A stretch of 64,000 bases of DNA from NCBI RefSeq assembly GCF_036013745.1, contig NZ_CP107880.1, positions 6,510,001-6,574,000 of the forward strand. Direction: 5' to 3'. A program made the position numbers and the translations under genes. Every line of letters starts with the position of its first letter. Position 1 is the stretch's first letter. Origin of the DNA: Streptomyces sp. NBC_00483 (GTDB taxonomy: Bacteria; Actinomycetota; Actinomycetes; Streptomycetales; Streptomycetaceae). Below, piece after piece: positions 17,891 to 27,424 of the stretch. The notes below the pieces were generated by a model. It did not search any database. It was not told where the DNA came from and was given only the letters and a program-made list of their open reading frames with translations.

Positions 17891-17918
17891 TTGAGTGGCA
17901 TTACCTTCTCTTTACACT
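17891..17918 (+). promoter_or_regulatory. Candidate sigma-70-type promoter
   Basis: TTGAGT (17891-17896), a 16-base spacer and TACACT (17913-17918), about 45 bases before the start of the P-loop protein gene and divergent from the gcv riboswitch. Sequence match only. Confidence 0.45.
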
Positions 17919-17962
17919 TGAGGGGCAAGGGTGACGTGACCGCAGCGGGGAGGACGATCACG

Positions 17963-18613
17963 GTGCACAAGGCAGTGGCGGGGGCTTATGCGGTGTCTGC
18001 TTCGGCGCCGGTGGTGGCAGGGGTGCGGATCCCTGGTCAGCGCTCGGTGCGGGACCTGCGCGGCCGCCGTGGTCACACACCACGCCGGCTCGCTTTCGCG
18101 GCGGGCGACCTCGTCGTGCTCTCGGGCCTGCCGGGCAGCGGCAAGTCGACGCTGATGCGGCGGGCCGTCACGGAGATCCGGATCGATTCGCAGGACACCC
18201 GCGAGCGCTGGGCCGCCCGCATGCCGCGCTACCTGCCGTACGCGCTGTACCGCCCGTTGGTCCGCGTCGCGCACTACGTGGGGCTGCGCCGGGCGATGCG
18301 CTCGGGCTCGAGCGTCGTCGTGCACGACTGCGGTACGCAGGCGTGGGTGCGCCGCTGGGTGATCCGCACGGCGCGGCGGCGCGGGGCCGCCGTCCACCTG
18401 ATGCTGCTCGACGTACCGGCGGACACGGCCCTTGAGGGGCAGCGGGACCGCGGCCGCGGGGTGTCCCGGTACGCCTTCGCCCGGCATCGCCGTGCGGTGG
18501 GCGCGCTCGTCAGCTCGACGGAGCGCGGGGACCTGCCGACCGGGATGGAGTCGGCGGTGCTGCTCGACCGGGCGGCGATGGAGGCACTGGGCGGGATCAC
18601 GTTCGGCGCCTGA
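17963..18613 (+). CDS. P-loop ATP-binding (AAA_33/kinase-like) protein
   Basis: 216 residues from GTG 17963, nine bases after GGGGAGG; GTG 17936 is an alternative. Walker A is LSGLPGSGKSTLMRRA (about residues 53-68). IDSQDTRERW follows, then VVVHDCGTQAWVRRWVIRTA, and a Walker-B-like VHLMLLDVPADTALEGQ with an Arg-rich lid (GQRDRGRGVSRYAF). This is the layout of the small zeta-toxin/polynucleotide-kinase/chloramphenicol-phosphotransferase superfamily. The substrate is unknown. Divergent from the gcv operon. Confidence 0.75.
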   Translation: MHKAVAGAYAVSASAPVVAGVRIPGQRSVRDLRGRRGHTPRRLAFAAGDLVVLSGLPGSGKSTLMRRAVTEIRIDSQDTRERWAARMPRYLPYALYRPLVRVAHYVGLRRAMRSGSSVVVHDCGTQAWVRRWVIRTARRRGAAVHLMLLDVPADTALEGQRDRGRGVSRYAFARHRRAVGALVSSTERGDLPTGMESAVLLDRAAMEALGGITFGA

Positions 18614-18715
18614 CGCCGGGTCCCGCCCGGCAAGCGGAGGGAACCGCACCGTGGCCCCTTGTGTGTACGAGTTAAGGTCGGGCGGGCACAGCAGCGGGCA
18701 GAACAGCAGAGGTTG

Positions 18716-19558
18716 ATGGCAGTCATGGAGTTCCCAGGTACCCCTGAGCCGGGTCACGGTCACGCCCAGGGGCACGAGGGCGGCTACGCCCACCCCGCGC
18801 AGGGCTGGCCCGCCAACGAGTTGGAGGAGGTCCTCGCCGCGGCCCTCGGCCAGGAGGCGGGGAGTGCTGGGGATTCGACGGGGCGCCGGATCGTCGAGGT
18901 GCTCGGCCGCAGCCACGTGTGGATACCGCTGCCCAGGGGCGGTTCGAACGACAGCAGGGACCTCGATCTGCCGAGCCTGGAGATCCAGGGCCAGGCCTAC
19001 GTCCCCGTGTTCAGCTCCGAGCAGCAGTTCATGGCGGTCACCGGTGGCCGCATGGACTGCACGGTGGCCCCGGCCGTGGAGTTCGCGCGCGGCCTTCCGC
19101 CGCAGGTCGGCATCGCCGTGAACCCGGACGGCACGGTCGGCGTACCGCTGCCGCCGCCCGCCGTCGCCGAGCTGGCCCGCAGTGGTCGCACGGCGCTCGA
19201 CGGCCCGGCGACGGGTGGCCGCGTGGTGCTGAGCGAGCCCGACTGGCAGATCGACCCCATGGACTTCCTGGCCGCCGTGCGCGAGGAGTTCGAGGGGCTC
19301 GGCACGGTGCTGAGCGCCCGGCGATGCCTCGCGACGGTGGAGGACGCGGAGCCGTCCCTGTTCATCGGCGTGGAACTGGCGCAGCCCGTGGGCGCCCCGA
19401 GCGGTGCGGGGGACCTTCCGCTGGACGCGCTGGGGCGGGCGCTTGGCCGTGCGCCGGTGGCCTGGGCCGTCAACCTGGTGTTCCTGGACGTGACGCAGGA
19501 CCCGGTCGCGGACTGGTTGCGTACACACGTACGGCCGTTCTACGTACGAGAAGGGTGA
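18716..19558 (+). CDS. SseB-family protein (first of two paralogues)
   Basis: 280 residues from ATG 18716; ATG 18725 is equally possible, as AGAGG (18708-18712) is badly spaced for both. After a Gly/His-rich N-terminus comes the SseB domain (LEEVLAAALG, VWIPLPRGGS, VPVFSSEQQFM, GLPPQVGIAVNPDGTVGVPLPP) and the SseB C-terminal domain (LSEPDWQIDPMDFLAAVREEFEGL, VNLVFLDVTQDPVADWLRTHV). SseB was named for enhanced serine sensitivity in E. coli; its biochemistry is unknown. It is intriguing next to sdaA/glyA, but that may be chance. Followed by a paralogue. Confidence 0.8.
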   Translation: MAVMEFPGTPEPGHGHAQGHEGGYAHPAQGWPANELEEVLAAALGQEAGSAGDSTGRRIVEVLGRSHVWIPLPRGGSNDSRDLDLPSLEIQGQAYVPVFSSEQQFMAVTGGRMDCTVAPAVEFARGLPPQVGIAVNPDGTVGVPLPPPAVAELARSGRTALDGPATGGRVVLSEPDWQIDPMDFLAAVREEFEGLGTVLSARRCLATVEDAEPSLFIGVELAQPVGAPSGAGDLPLDALGRALGRAPVAWAVNLVFLDVTQDPVADWLRTHVRPFYVREG

Positions 19559-19682
19559 CGGCGTCCGTCAAGTCGGTGTCAGTATCGCCGCTTAAGCTGG
19601 TTTCATGACGTGACCGGTCGGTGCTTCGCTTTCCGGCCACGTGAACACGGACGTATTTGAAGAGCCGAAGGGGCGGTTACGG

Positions 19683-20480
19683 GTGAGTGCGTCGGGCACG
19701 GCCGCGGCCGGACAGGTCGAGCACATGCTGCGCCAGGTGACGCCGGGACGCTACGACGCGTACGAGGCGCTCCTCAAGGCCCTCGCCGACCCCGCGGCCG
19801 GGCAGGTCTGGATGCTGCTCTGGCACGGCCAGGCCGGATCCCCGGACGCCCAGTACGGGAACATGGAGGTGGACGGCTTCTCGTACGCCCCGTGCGTCAC
19901 GTCCGCCCAGGAGCTCTCCGCCTCCGGCTGGTCGCGGGCGTACGAGGTGGTGAGCGGGGTCGACGCGGCGCGCACGCTGTACCCGGACCACTACGGGCTC
20001 TGGCTGAACCCGCACGCGCCGGGTGGCGGCGTCGGCATCCCGTGGCTCGACCTGCGCCGCATCGCGGGCGGCCTCGACCGGCAGCCGGCGGGACCGCTGC
20101 GGCTCTCCGAGCCCGCGATCGAAATCCCCCAGTTCTACGCGGTCCTGACGCAGAACGCGCATCGCACGACGGCGATCCGCTCCCTGCGCCGCGCCTGGGT
20201 CCAGCCGACGCTGGGCGCGCCCTACCTCGCCATCGGCCTGGACGTCTACGACACGTCTCCGGCGTCCGTGGACGCGGTGCGGGCGATGATGCAGCAGTCC
20301 ATCCCCGCGGTCCCCGAGGGGCTCCCGGTGTCCACCGTGGCGATGTCGGACGAGTACGACCCGGTGGCGATGTGGCTCCGTCAGGCACGGCCGTTCTATG
20401 ACCGTGAGGCGCACGCGGCACCGGCGGCTCCCGCCGGGGGCGGGTACGGGTATCCGCCGCCTTACGGCGCTACGTACTGA
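19683..20480 (+). CDS. SseB-family protein (second paralogue)
   Basis: 265 residues from GTG 19683 (AAGGGG upstream); GTG 19641 would add 14 residues. It shares with the preceding gene the central pattern LWLNPHAPGGGVGIPW / RLSEPAIEIPQFYAVL and the closing PVAMWLRQARPFYDRE, which parallels PVADWLRTHVRPFYVRE upstream, so the two arose by duplication. The tail APAAPAGGGYGYPPPYG is low-complexity. Soluble and cytoplasmic; function unknown. Confidence 0.78.
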   Translation: MSASGTAAAGQVEHMLRQVTPGRYDAYEALLKALADPAAGQVWMLLWHGQAGSPDAQYGNMEVDGFSYAPCVTSAQELSASGWSRAYEVVSGVDAARTLYPDHYGLWLNPHAPGGGVGIPWLDLRRIAGGLDRQPAGPLRLSEPAIEIPQFYAVLTQNAHRTTAIRSLRRAWVQPTLGAPYLAIGLDVYDTSPASVDAVRAMMQQSIPAVPEGLPVSTVAMSDEYDPVAMWLRQARPFYDREAHAAPAAPAGGGYGYPPPYGATY

Positions 20481-20483
20481 AAA

Positions 20484-20541
20484 ATGTCCTCAAACGCCGG
20501 GCAGGCTGGATAATTCCAGCCTGCCCGGCGTTTGAGGACAT
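20484..20541 (+). terminator. Strong terminator, 26-bp perfect stem with T run
   Basis: Arms 20484-20509 and 20516-20541 are exact complements around the loop ATAATT, followed by CTTTT. The arm begins ATGTCCTCAAACGCCGGG. It ends the SseB pair transcript. Confidence 0.92.
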
Positions 20542-20886
20542 CTTTTGAGCCCGCTCAGCGACCAACTCCCGCCCCTCCGGGAGGATTTCGGGAAGGGGCG
20601 GGTTGGGGAGAGAAACACGGGTGTGACACCCAATGTCCGCTCTACGACACCTTCCACCCCAACTGCCCACCGTCCGCCTCCCGTTCACGGCAGTCCGGAT
20701 AACGGAACACCCCAGCCAGCATCACGTTTAGGCATCCTTTCGCCGTCAAGTCTGGCAACAGATCACACCCAGGTTGAAGACTCCCGCAGCAAGGGGGCTT
20801 CGCCTCTGTGTACGACGGACTGAACCACGCCGCCACAGCGGCAAGTGCGGGCCGGTCACCGCCGGTTGAGAGGGGTCCCTGCCACG
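20542..20886. other. 345-base intergenic region before the peptide transporter
   Basis: No gene seen. It holds one imperfect inverted repeat, CCGCCCCT (20569-20576) with AGGGGCGG (20594-20601), and a stretch (20640-20790) distinctly less GC-rich than its surroundings, probably the promoter region of the transporter operon. GAGAGGGG precedes the permease start. Confidence 0.5.
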
Positions 20887-21891
20887 ATGACGGCACCATT
20901 GCACGACACGAGCGCGGAAGCGGTACCGAGCGCACCGGTCGAGCCTGCCAAGGACGACGGAGGTCGCAAGGTCGAGGGACGGTCGCTCAAGCAGATCGCC
21001 TGGAACCGGCTCAAGCGCGACAAGGTCGCCCTCGGCGGTGGCATCGTTGTCGTGCTCCTCGTCCTGGTCGCGGTCTTCGCGCCGCTCATCGTCAGCCTGC
21101 TCGGCCACCCGCCGAACGAGTTCCACCAGGACAAGCTCGACCCGCTGACGAACCTGCCCCAGGGCGCGCTCGGCGGCATCAGCAGCGACTTCCTGCTCGG
21201 CATCGAGCCGAACAAGGGCCGTGACGTCTTCAGTCGCATCGTCTACGGCGCCCGGATCTCGCTGCTCGTCGCGTTCCTCGCGGCGATCGTCGCGACGGTG
21301 CTCGGCACGCTGTTCGGCATCATGGCCGGTTACTTCGGCGGCTGGGTCGACACGGTGATCAGCCGTGTGATGGACGTGCTGCTCTCGTTCCCGCAGCTGC
21401 TCTTCATCATCTCCCTGGTCTCGGTGCTCCCGGACGACCTGCTCGGCCTGACCGGCAGCGGGGTGCGCATCGCCGTCCTCGTCATGGTCATCGGCTTCTT
21501 CGGCTGGCCGTACATCGGACGCATCGTCCGAGGGCAGACGCTCTCGCTGCGGGAGCGCGAATACGTGGAAGCGGCACGGTCGTTGGGCGGTGGCAAGCGG
21601 CACATCCTGTTCCGCGAACTGCTGCCGAACCTGGTCGCGCCGATCGTCGTCTACATGACGCTGATGATCCCGACCAACATCCTCACGGAGGCGGCGCTCA
21701 GCTTCCTCGGTGCGGGTGTCAGGCCGCCCACGGCCTCCTGGGGCGGCATGCTCCGCGACGCCCTGGAGACGTACGAACACGACCCGATGTTCATGATCGT
21801 CCCGGGTGTCACGATCTTCATCACCGTTCTCGCGTTCAACCTCTTCGGCGACGGGCTGCGCGACGCCCTCGATCCCAAGGGCACCCGGTAG
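20887..21891 (+). CDS. Peptide/nickel ABC transporter permease (DppC/OppC type)
   Basis: 334 residues from ATG 20887. Six membrane helices; the first follows LKQIAWNRLKRDKVALGGG (N-terminal OppC_N region). The BPD transmembrane domain has GRDVFSRIVYGARISL and the EAA loop EYVEAARSLGGGKRHILFRELLPN that docks the ATPases. It pairs with the DppB-type permease at 23929. First gene of a five-gene dipeptide/oligopeptide importer; unusually the binding-protein gene is second and the other permease third. Confidence 0.94.
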   Translation: MTAPLHDTSAEAVPSAPVEPAKDDGGRKVEGRSLKQIAWNRLKRDKVALGGGIVVVLLVLVAVFAPLIVSLLGHPPNEFHQDKLDPLTNLPQGALGGISSDFLLGIEPNKGRDVFSRIVYGARISLLVAFLAAIVATVLGTLFGIMAGYFGGWVDTVISRVMDVLLSFPQLLFIISLVSVLPDDLLGLTGSGVRIAVLVMVIGFFGWPYIGRIVRGQTLSLREREYVEAARSLGGGKRHILFRELLPNLVAPIVVYMTLMIPTNILTEAALSFLGAGVRPPTASWGGMLRDALETYEHDPMFMIVPGVTIFITVLAFNLFGDGLRDALDPKGTR

Positions 21892-22007
21892 CGCCGTACA
21901 AGTCCAACCGGCTTTTACAGAACTGCCCCTGCAGCACCGTCAGGCGGCTTGACTCCATGGTTCTCCGGCACTTGGTCCGGGACCGCGATCTCGGAGGTTA
22001 CGAGAAA

Positions 22008-23780
22008 ATGCCCACAGGTTCCTCGAAACGACGGCTTGCCGCCGGCGCCGCCCTCGTGGTCGCGGCGCTGGTGTCGACCACGGCGTGCGGCGGTGGCAGC
22101 GACGACGACTCCAAGGACTCGTCCAAGGGCGCCGGTTACGACGCGGCGTACAACAAGGTCGCCAACCCTTCGAAGGCGAAGGGAGGCACGCTGCGCATGG
22201 TCGGCAAGCAGGACCTCGACTCCGCCGACCCGCAGCGCGCCTACTACGGCATGTCCTGGGACTTCATGCGGTTCTACACGCGCCAACTGGTCACCTACGC
22301 GCCCAAGCCGGGCGAGGCGTCCAACGAGCTCGTCGGCGACCTGGCCAAGGCCCCCGGCAAGATCTCCGACGACGGCAAGACGTACACGTACAACCTGCGT
22401 GACGGCATCACCTGGCAGGACGGCTCGCCGATCACGTCCAAGGACATCAAGTACGGCATCGAGCGCATCTGGGCGGCGGACACCATCACCGGTGGCCCGC
22501 AGTACCTGAAGCAGAACCTGGACCCCAAGGGCGAGTACAAGGGCCCGTACAAGGACACGTCCAAGGACAAGCTCGGCCTGAAGTCGATCGAGACGCCGGA
22601 CGACCAGACCATCGTCTTCAAGCTGCCGAAGCCCAATGGTGACTTCGAGCAGTTCCTCGCCATGCCGTCCGGCTCGCCGGTCAAGCAGGACAAGGACACG
22701 AAGGCCAAGTACACCCAGTCGCCGTTCTCCTCGGGCCCGTACAAGTTCCAGTCGTACAAGGCCAACAAGAAGATCGTGCTGGTGCGCAACGACAAGTGGA
22801 AGCGGTCCTCGGACCCGGTCCGCGCCGCGCTCCCGAACAAGGTCGACGTGACGATCTCCGCCAACCTGGAGGAGAACGACAAGCGCCTGATGGAAGGCGA
22901 CTACGACGTCGACATGAACGGCACCGGCATGACCCAGTCGGGTCGCGTCACCGCCGTCCAGGACCACAAGGACAACGTCGACAACATGCGGACCTCCTTC
23001 GTCCGCTACGTCGCCCTGGTGCACAAGGCCAAGCCGTTCGACAACGTGCACTGCCGCAAGGCCGTGTTCTACGGAACGGACTTCGCGGGCCTGCAGCAGG
23101 TGCGCGGCGGCAAGCTGGCCGGTGGTGACATCGCCAACTCGACGCTGCCGAAGTCCATCAAGGGCCACACGGACTACGACCCGTACGGCATCCTCGCCCG
23201 CAAGGGCAAGCCGGACACGGCCAAGGCCAAGTCCGAGCTGAAGGAGTGCGGCAAGCCGAGCGGCTTCTCCACGAAGATCACCGCCCGTACCAACAACCCG
23301 GGCGAGGTCGACACCGCCGAGGCGCTGCAGGAGCAGCTCGCCAAGGTCGGCATCAAGGTCGAGGTCGACTCCTTCGACGGCGCCGAGTCCGCCTCGGTCA
23401 CCGGTTCCCCGAAGGTCGTCAAGTCGCGCGGCTACGGCATGATCATGAGCGGTTGGGGCCCGGACTTCCCGTCCGGACAGGGCTTCGGCCAGCCGCTGTG
23501 GGACAGCCGCTTCCTCGCGCAGACCGGTAACTACAACGAGTCCGAGATCGACGACCCGAAGATCGACGGGGCCTTCGACAAGGCGATCGCCGAGACCGAC
23601 ACCGACAAGGCCGGGAAGATCTACGAGGGCCTCGACAAGCGGATCCTCGACCAGGCCGACTGGATGCCGTTCATCTACGAGAACAACATCACCTGGCGTG
23701 GTTCGCGTCTGACGAACGCCATGATGGCCGACGCGTACAGCGGCCGCTACGACTACGCCTCCCTGGGCGTCGTCAAGTAA
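22008..23780 (+). CDS. Peptide ABC transporter substrate-binding lipoprotein (family 5)
   Basis: 590 residues from ATG 22008 with GGAGG ahead. Lipoprotein signal ending LVSTTACGGG, so it is anchored to the outer face of the membrane after lipidation of Cys. The SBP_bac_5 fold is clear: GGTLRMVGKQDLDSADPQRAYY near the start, YTYNLRDGITWQDGSPITSKDIKYGIERIW, and WGPDFPSGQGFGQPLWDSR near the C-terminus. It captures peptides for the flanking permeases. The 116-base gap before it suggests an internal control point or processing site, usual where binding protein is needed in excess. Confidence 0.95.
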   Translation: MPTGSSKRRLAAGAALVVAALVSTTACGGGSDDDSKDSSKGAGYDAAYNKVANPSKAKGGTLRMVGKQDLDSADPQRAYYGMSWDFMRFYTRQLVTYAPKPGEASNELVGDLAKAPGKISDDGKTYTYNLRDGITWQDGSPITSKDIKYGIERIWAADTITGGPQYLKQNLDPKGEYKGPYKDTSKDKLGLKSIETPDDQTIVFKLPKPNGDFEQFLAMPSGSPVKQDKDTKAKYTQSPFSSGPYKFQSYKANKKIVLVRNDKWKRSSDPVRAALPNKVDVTISANLEENDKRLMEGDYDVDMNGTGMTQSGRVTAVQDHKDNVDNMRTSFVRYVALVHKAKPFDNVHCRKAVFYGTDFAGLQQVRGGKLAGGDIANSTLPKSIKGHTDYDPYGILARKGKPDTAKAKSELKECGKPSGFSTKITARTNNPGEVDTAEALQEQLAKVGIKVEVDSFDGAESASVTGSPKVVKSRGYGMIMSGWGPDFPSGQGFGQPLWDSRFLAQTGNYNESEIDDPKIDGAFDKAIAETDTDKAGKIYEGLDKRILDQADWMPFIYENNITWRGSRLTNAMMADAYSGRYDYASLGVVK

Positions 23781-23928
23781 CACCCGCGCCGGGGACCGGA
23801 GTTGATCCGGTTGCCGGCCCCTTCCGCTCCGCCGCCGAAAACCCGCCAGTCCGAAGGGCAGGTGATGGCCCCGGGCGACGGTCGTGGGCCCCCACAAGGG
23901 GCCGGCGGCCGCCGCCGGGCCGCGCACA

Positions 23929-24930
23929 GTGCTTGCTTATCTCATCCGGCGCCTGTTCGCCGTTGTCATCATGGTGCTCGTCGTGCTTCTCGCGACCTTC
24001 ACCATCTTCTTCATGCTGCCCAAATGGGCGGGTCAGGACATCGCCGTCCTCTTCGCCGGCAAGTCGTCCGGAGCCGAGCAGCTCGCCGGGATCCGGATCA
24101 AACTGGGGCTCAACGACCCTCTGCTCGTCCAGTTCTGGGACTTCGTCAAGGGCATCCCGATGGGGCGCGACTACGCCAACGGCAGTGACGTGACCCACTG
24201 CGCGGCGCCCTGCTTCGGGTACTCCTTCCGCACGGAGGAACCCGTCTGGACCACCCTCAAGGACGCGCTCCCCGTCACCGCCGCGCTCGCGGCCGGCGCC
24301 TGCGTGCTGTGGCTGATCGGCGGCGTCGCCACCGGCGTCGTCTCCGCCCTCAAGCGCGGCACCATCTGGGACCGCGCCGCCATGACCACCGCCCTCGCCG
24401 GCGTCTCCCTGCCGGTCTTCTTCACCGGCATGGTCGCGATGGGGATCTTCGTGCACAGCCTCGGCTGGGTGCACATCGCCGACTCGCTCTCCACCGAGGA
24501 CTCGATCGGCACCTGGATCGAGACACTGATCCTGCCGTGGATCGTGCTCGCCTTCCTCAACGCCGCGATGTACGCCCGGCTCACCCGCGCCACCATGCTG
24601 GAGATCCTCGGCGAGGACTACATCCGCACCGCGCGCTCCAAGGGCCTCGGTGAGTCCTCGGTCATCACCCGGCACGCGCTGCGTTCCGCGATGACGCCGA
24701 TCCTCACCGTCTTCGGCCTCGACCTCGGCGTGCTGCTCGGCGGCGCCGTGCTCACCGAGTCCACGTTCAACCTGCCGGGCCTCGGCCTCGCGGCGGTCCA
24801 GGCCATCAGCAACAAGGACCTGCCGGTGATCCTCGGCGTGACGCTCATCGCGGCCCTCGCGATCGCCGTCGCCAACCTCGTCGTGGACCTTCTGTACGCC
24901 GTCATCGACCCGCGAGTGAGGCTGGGATGA
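23929..24930 (+). CDS. Peptide ABC transporter permease (DppB/OppB type)
   Basis: 333 residues from GTG 23929, giving the family start MLAYLIRRLFAVVIMVLVV; GTG 23884 is possible, and neither has a good ribosome site. Six membrane helices, a long periplasm-side loop after the first (about residues 40-100), and the EAA motif YIRTARSKGLGESSVITRHALRS. The signature LLGGAVLTESTFNLPGLG is typical of DppB. Its TGA overlaps the ATG of the next gene (ATGA), indicating translational coupling. Confidence 0.93.
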   Translation: MLAYLIRRLFAVVIMVLVVLLATFTIFFMLPKWAGQDIAVLFAGKSSGAEQLAGIRIKLGLNDPLLVQFWDFVKGIPMGRDYANGSDVTHCAAPCFGYSFRTEEPVWTTLKDALPVTAALAAGACVLWLIGGVATGVVSALKRGTIWDRAAMTTALAGVSLPVFFTGMVAMGIFVHSLGWVHIADSLSTEDSIGTWIETLILPWIVLAFLNAAMYARLTRATMLEILGEDYIRTARSKGLGESSVITRHALRSAMTPILTVFGLDLGVLLGGAVLTESTFNLPGLGLAAVQAISNKDLPVILGVTLIAALAIAVANLVVDLLYAVIDPRVRLG

Positions 24931-26024
24931 CCGAACTGCACAAGACCGGAGCGGCGGTGGGTGAACCCACCGCGGCCTCCGGCGCCCCCAGCTCCTTCCT
25001 CGAGGTCCGTGACCTCAAGGTGCACTTCCCGACCGACGACGGCCTGGTCAAGTCCGTCGACGGGCTCTCCTTCAAGCTGGAGAAGGGCCGCACCCTCGGC
25101 ATCGTCGGCGAGTCGGGGTCCGGCAAGTCCGTCACCTCGCTCGGCATCCTGGGCCTGCACACCACCGGCCAGTACGGCCGGCGCAAGGCGCAGATCAGCG
25201 GCGAGATCTGGCTGGACGGCACCGAGCTGCTCACCGCCGACCAGAACACCGTGCGCAAGCTGCGCGGCCGCGACATGGCGATGATCTTCCAGGACCCGCT
25301 GTCGGCCCTGCACCCGTACTACTCGATCGGCCGGCAGATCGTGGAGGCCTACCGGGTCCACCACGACGTCGACAAGAAGACCGCGCGCAAGCGGGCCATC
25401 GAGATGCTCGACCGGGTCGGGATCCCGCAGCCGGACAAGCGGATCGACTCCTACCCGCACGAGTTCTCGGGCGGTATGCGCCAGCGCGCGATGATCGCGA
25501 TGGCGCTCGTCAACAACCCCGAGCTCCTGATCGCCGACGAGCCGACCACCGCGCTCGACGTGACGGTGCAGGCGCAGATCCTCGACCTGATCCGCGACCT
25601 CCAGAAGGAGTTCGGCTCCGCCGTCATCATGATCACGCACGACCTCGGGGTCGTCGCGGAGATGGCCGACGAGCTCCTGGTGATGTACGGCGGCCGCTGC
25701 GTCGAGCACGGCACCGCGGACCAGGTCTTCTCCACGCCCCAACACCCGTACACCTGGGGTCTGTTGGGCTCGATGCCGCGCATCGACCGGGAGCAGACCG
25801 AGCGGCTCACCCCGGTCAAGGGCGCCCCGCCCAGCCTCATCAACCTGCCGAGCGGCTGCGCCTTCAACCCGCGCTGCCCCTACGCGGACGTGCCCAAGGA
25901 CAACATCACGCGCACCGAGCGCCCCGAACTGCGCGAGATCGGCTCCGGCCACTTCTCGGCCTGCCACATGTCGGCCGACGAACGCGAGCGGATCTGGACC
26001 GAAGAGATTGCGCCGAAGCTGTGA
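24927..26024 (+). CDS. Peptide ABC transporter ATP-binding protein (DppD/OppD type)
   Basis: 365 residues. Walker [10 protein letters not shown] loop [14 protein letters not shown] signature FSGGMRQR, Walker [13 protein letters not shown] and H-loop ITHDLG are all intact. The C-terminal oligopeptide-transporter extension has [11 protein letters not shown] and SACHMSADE, the Cys pattern that carries a cluster or zinc in some DppD/OppD proteins. It couples with the second ATPase, whose GTG overlaps its stop by four bases. Confidence 0.95.
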   Translation: MTELHKTGAAVGEPTAASGAPSSFLEVRDLKVHFPTDDGLVKSVDGLSFKLEKGRTLGIVGESGSGKSVTSLGILGLHTTGQYGRRKAQISGEIWLDGTELLTADQNTVRKLRGRDMAMIFQDPLSALHPYYSIGRQIVEAYRVHHDVDKKTARKRAIEMLDRVGIPQPDKRIDSYPHEFSGGMRQRAMIAMALVNNPELLIADEPTTALDVTVQAQILDLIRDLQKEFGSAVIMITHDLGVVAEMADELLVMYGGRCVEHGTADQVFSTPQHPYTWGLLGSMPRIDREQTERLTPVKGAPPSLINLPSGCAFNPRCPYADVPKDNITRTERPELREIGSGHFSACHMSADERERIWTEEIAPKL

Positions 26025-27247
26025 CGGACGCCGCCGAAGGATCCAAAGGACCTGAGACCGAGACTGAGACCGAGATGACGCCCTCCACGATTCCCCAGCA
26101 GGCGACGACCTCTCCGGACGCCGCGGCCGGCGAGCCGCTGCTCAGGGTCGACGGCCTGGTCAAGCACTTCCCCATCCGCAAGGGCCTGCTCAAGCGGCAG
26201 GTCGCCGCCGTGCAGGCGGTCGACGGGCTCTCCTTCGACGTCCGCGCGGGGGAGACCCTCGGTGTCGTCGGCGAGTCCGGCTGCGGAAAGTCCACCATGG
26301 GCCGGCTGATCACCCGGCTGCTGGAACCCACGGGCGGGCGCGTCGAGTTCGAGGGCACGGACATCACGCACCTGAGCACCGGGGGCATGCGCCCGCTGCG
26401 CCGTGACGTCCAGATGATCTTCCAGGACCCGTACTCCTCCCTGAACCCGCGCCACAACATCGGCACGATCGTCGGCGCCCCGTTCAAGTTGCAGGGCGTC
26501 AAGCCCGAGGGCGGCGTGCGAAAGACGGTCCAGGAGCTCCTGGAGAAGGTCGGCCTCAACCCCGAGCACTACAACCGCTATCCGCACGAGTTCTCCGGCG
26601 GTCAGCGGCAACGCATCGGCATCGCGCGGGCGTTGGCCCTGCGGCCGAAGCTCGTGGTGGCGGACGAGCCGGTCTCGGCGCTCGACGTGTCGATCCAGGC
26701 GCAGGTGGTCAACCTCCTGGACGACCTCCAGGACGAGCTGGGCCTCACGTACGTGATCATCGCGCACGACCTCTCGGTCATCCGGCACGTCTCGGACCGG
26801 ATCGCGGTCATGTACCTCGGCAAGATCGTCGAGTTGGCGGACCGCGACGACCTGTACTCGACGCCGATGCACCCGTACACGAAGGCGCTGCTCTCGGCCG
26901 TCCCGGTACCGGACCCCAAGCGCCGCGGCGCCAAGAGCGAGCGCATCCTGCTGCGCGGCGACGTCCCCTCGCCGATCGACCCGCCGACCGGGTGCCGCTT
27001 CCACACGCGGTGCTGGAAGGCGACGGAGCTCTGCAAGACGACGGAGCCCCCGCTGATCCCGTTGGCCAGGGCCCACCAGGTCGCGTGCCACCACCCGGAG
27101 AACGCGGCGGACCAGGCCCCGCAGGACTCCCAGCTCCTCCAGGTGGCAAAGGAGGCGATCGACGTGATCACGGTGCCGGAGTCGGTCGAGTCGGTCGAGT
27201 CGGTGGAGTCTCCGGAGGACGGTATTTCAAGCCCCGCCGGCGATTGA
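26021..27247 (+). CDS. Peptide ABC transporter ATP-binding protein (DppF/OppF type)
   Basis: 408 residues from GTG 26021 (GTGA overlap). Walker [10 protein letters not shown] loop [11 protein letters not shown], signature FSGGQRQR, Walker [14 protein letters not shown] loop IAHDLS, and the C-terminal CRFHTRCW extension. After the domain ends there is an unusual acidic tail of VES repeats made by a 9-base repeat (27179-27210). The last five codons and the stop (SPAGD, TGA) are supplied by copy 2 of the dispersed intergenic repeat, so the natural C-terminus was probably altered when that element arrived. Confidence 0.94.
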   Translation: MTDAAEGSKGPETETETEMTPSTIPQQATTSPDAAAGEPLLRVDGLVKHFPIRKGLLKRQVAAVQAVDGLSFDVRAGETLGVVGESGCGKSTMGRLITRLLEPTGGRVEFEGTDITHLSTGGMRPLRRDVQMIFQDPYSSLNPRHNIGTIVGAPFKLQGVKPEGGVRKTVQELLEKVGLNPEHYNRYPHEFSGGQRQRIGIARALALRPKLVVADEPVSALDVSIQAQVVNLLDDLQDELGLTYVIIAHDLSVIRHVSDRIAVMYLGKIVELADRDDLYSTPMHPYTKALLSAVPVPDPKRRGAKSERILLRGDVPSPIDPPTGCRFHTRCWKATELCKTTEPPLIPLARAHQVACHHPENAADQAPQDSQLLQVAKEAIDVITVPESVESVESVESPEDGISSPAGD

Positions 27248-27273
27248 GGCGCGGGGTCCGGGGCAGAGCCCCG
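27230..27273 (+). repeat. Dispersed intergenic repeat, copy 2, overlapping a gene end
   Basis: Nearly identical to 573-617: AGCCCCGCCGGCGATTGAGG, then a CGGGG...CCCCG hairpin half. Here it is partly coding, since its ATTGA contains the stop codon of the DppF-type gene. Confidence 0.78.
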
Positions 27274-27328
27274 TGGCGTACACCCCGGTGCGGGTGAGCG
27301 TTCCAGGGGCGCCAACCCCGCCCTAGTG

Positions 27329-27362
27329 GCGTGTACATGGCCCAAAAGGGTCATGTACACGC
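27329..27362. promoter_or_regulatory. 34-bp palindrome between transporter operon and M1 peptidase
   Basis: GCGTGTACATG (27329-27339), a 12-base spacer, and its exact complement CATGTACACGC (27352-27362). It could be the transporter terminator, or an operator for the peptidase gene 63 bases downstream. The moderate AT content in the arms and the absence of a T run make an operator credible. Confidence 0.5.
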
Positions 27363-27424
27363 ACACCGCCGAGCGGCAGAGTTCCGCTGTCCGTTACACC
27401 GGAACCCGCTCGAAGGGACGCCCC

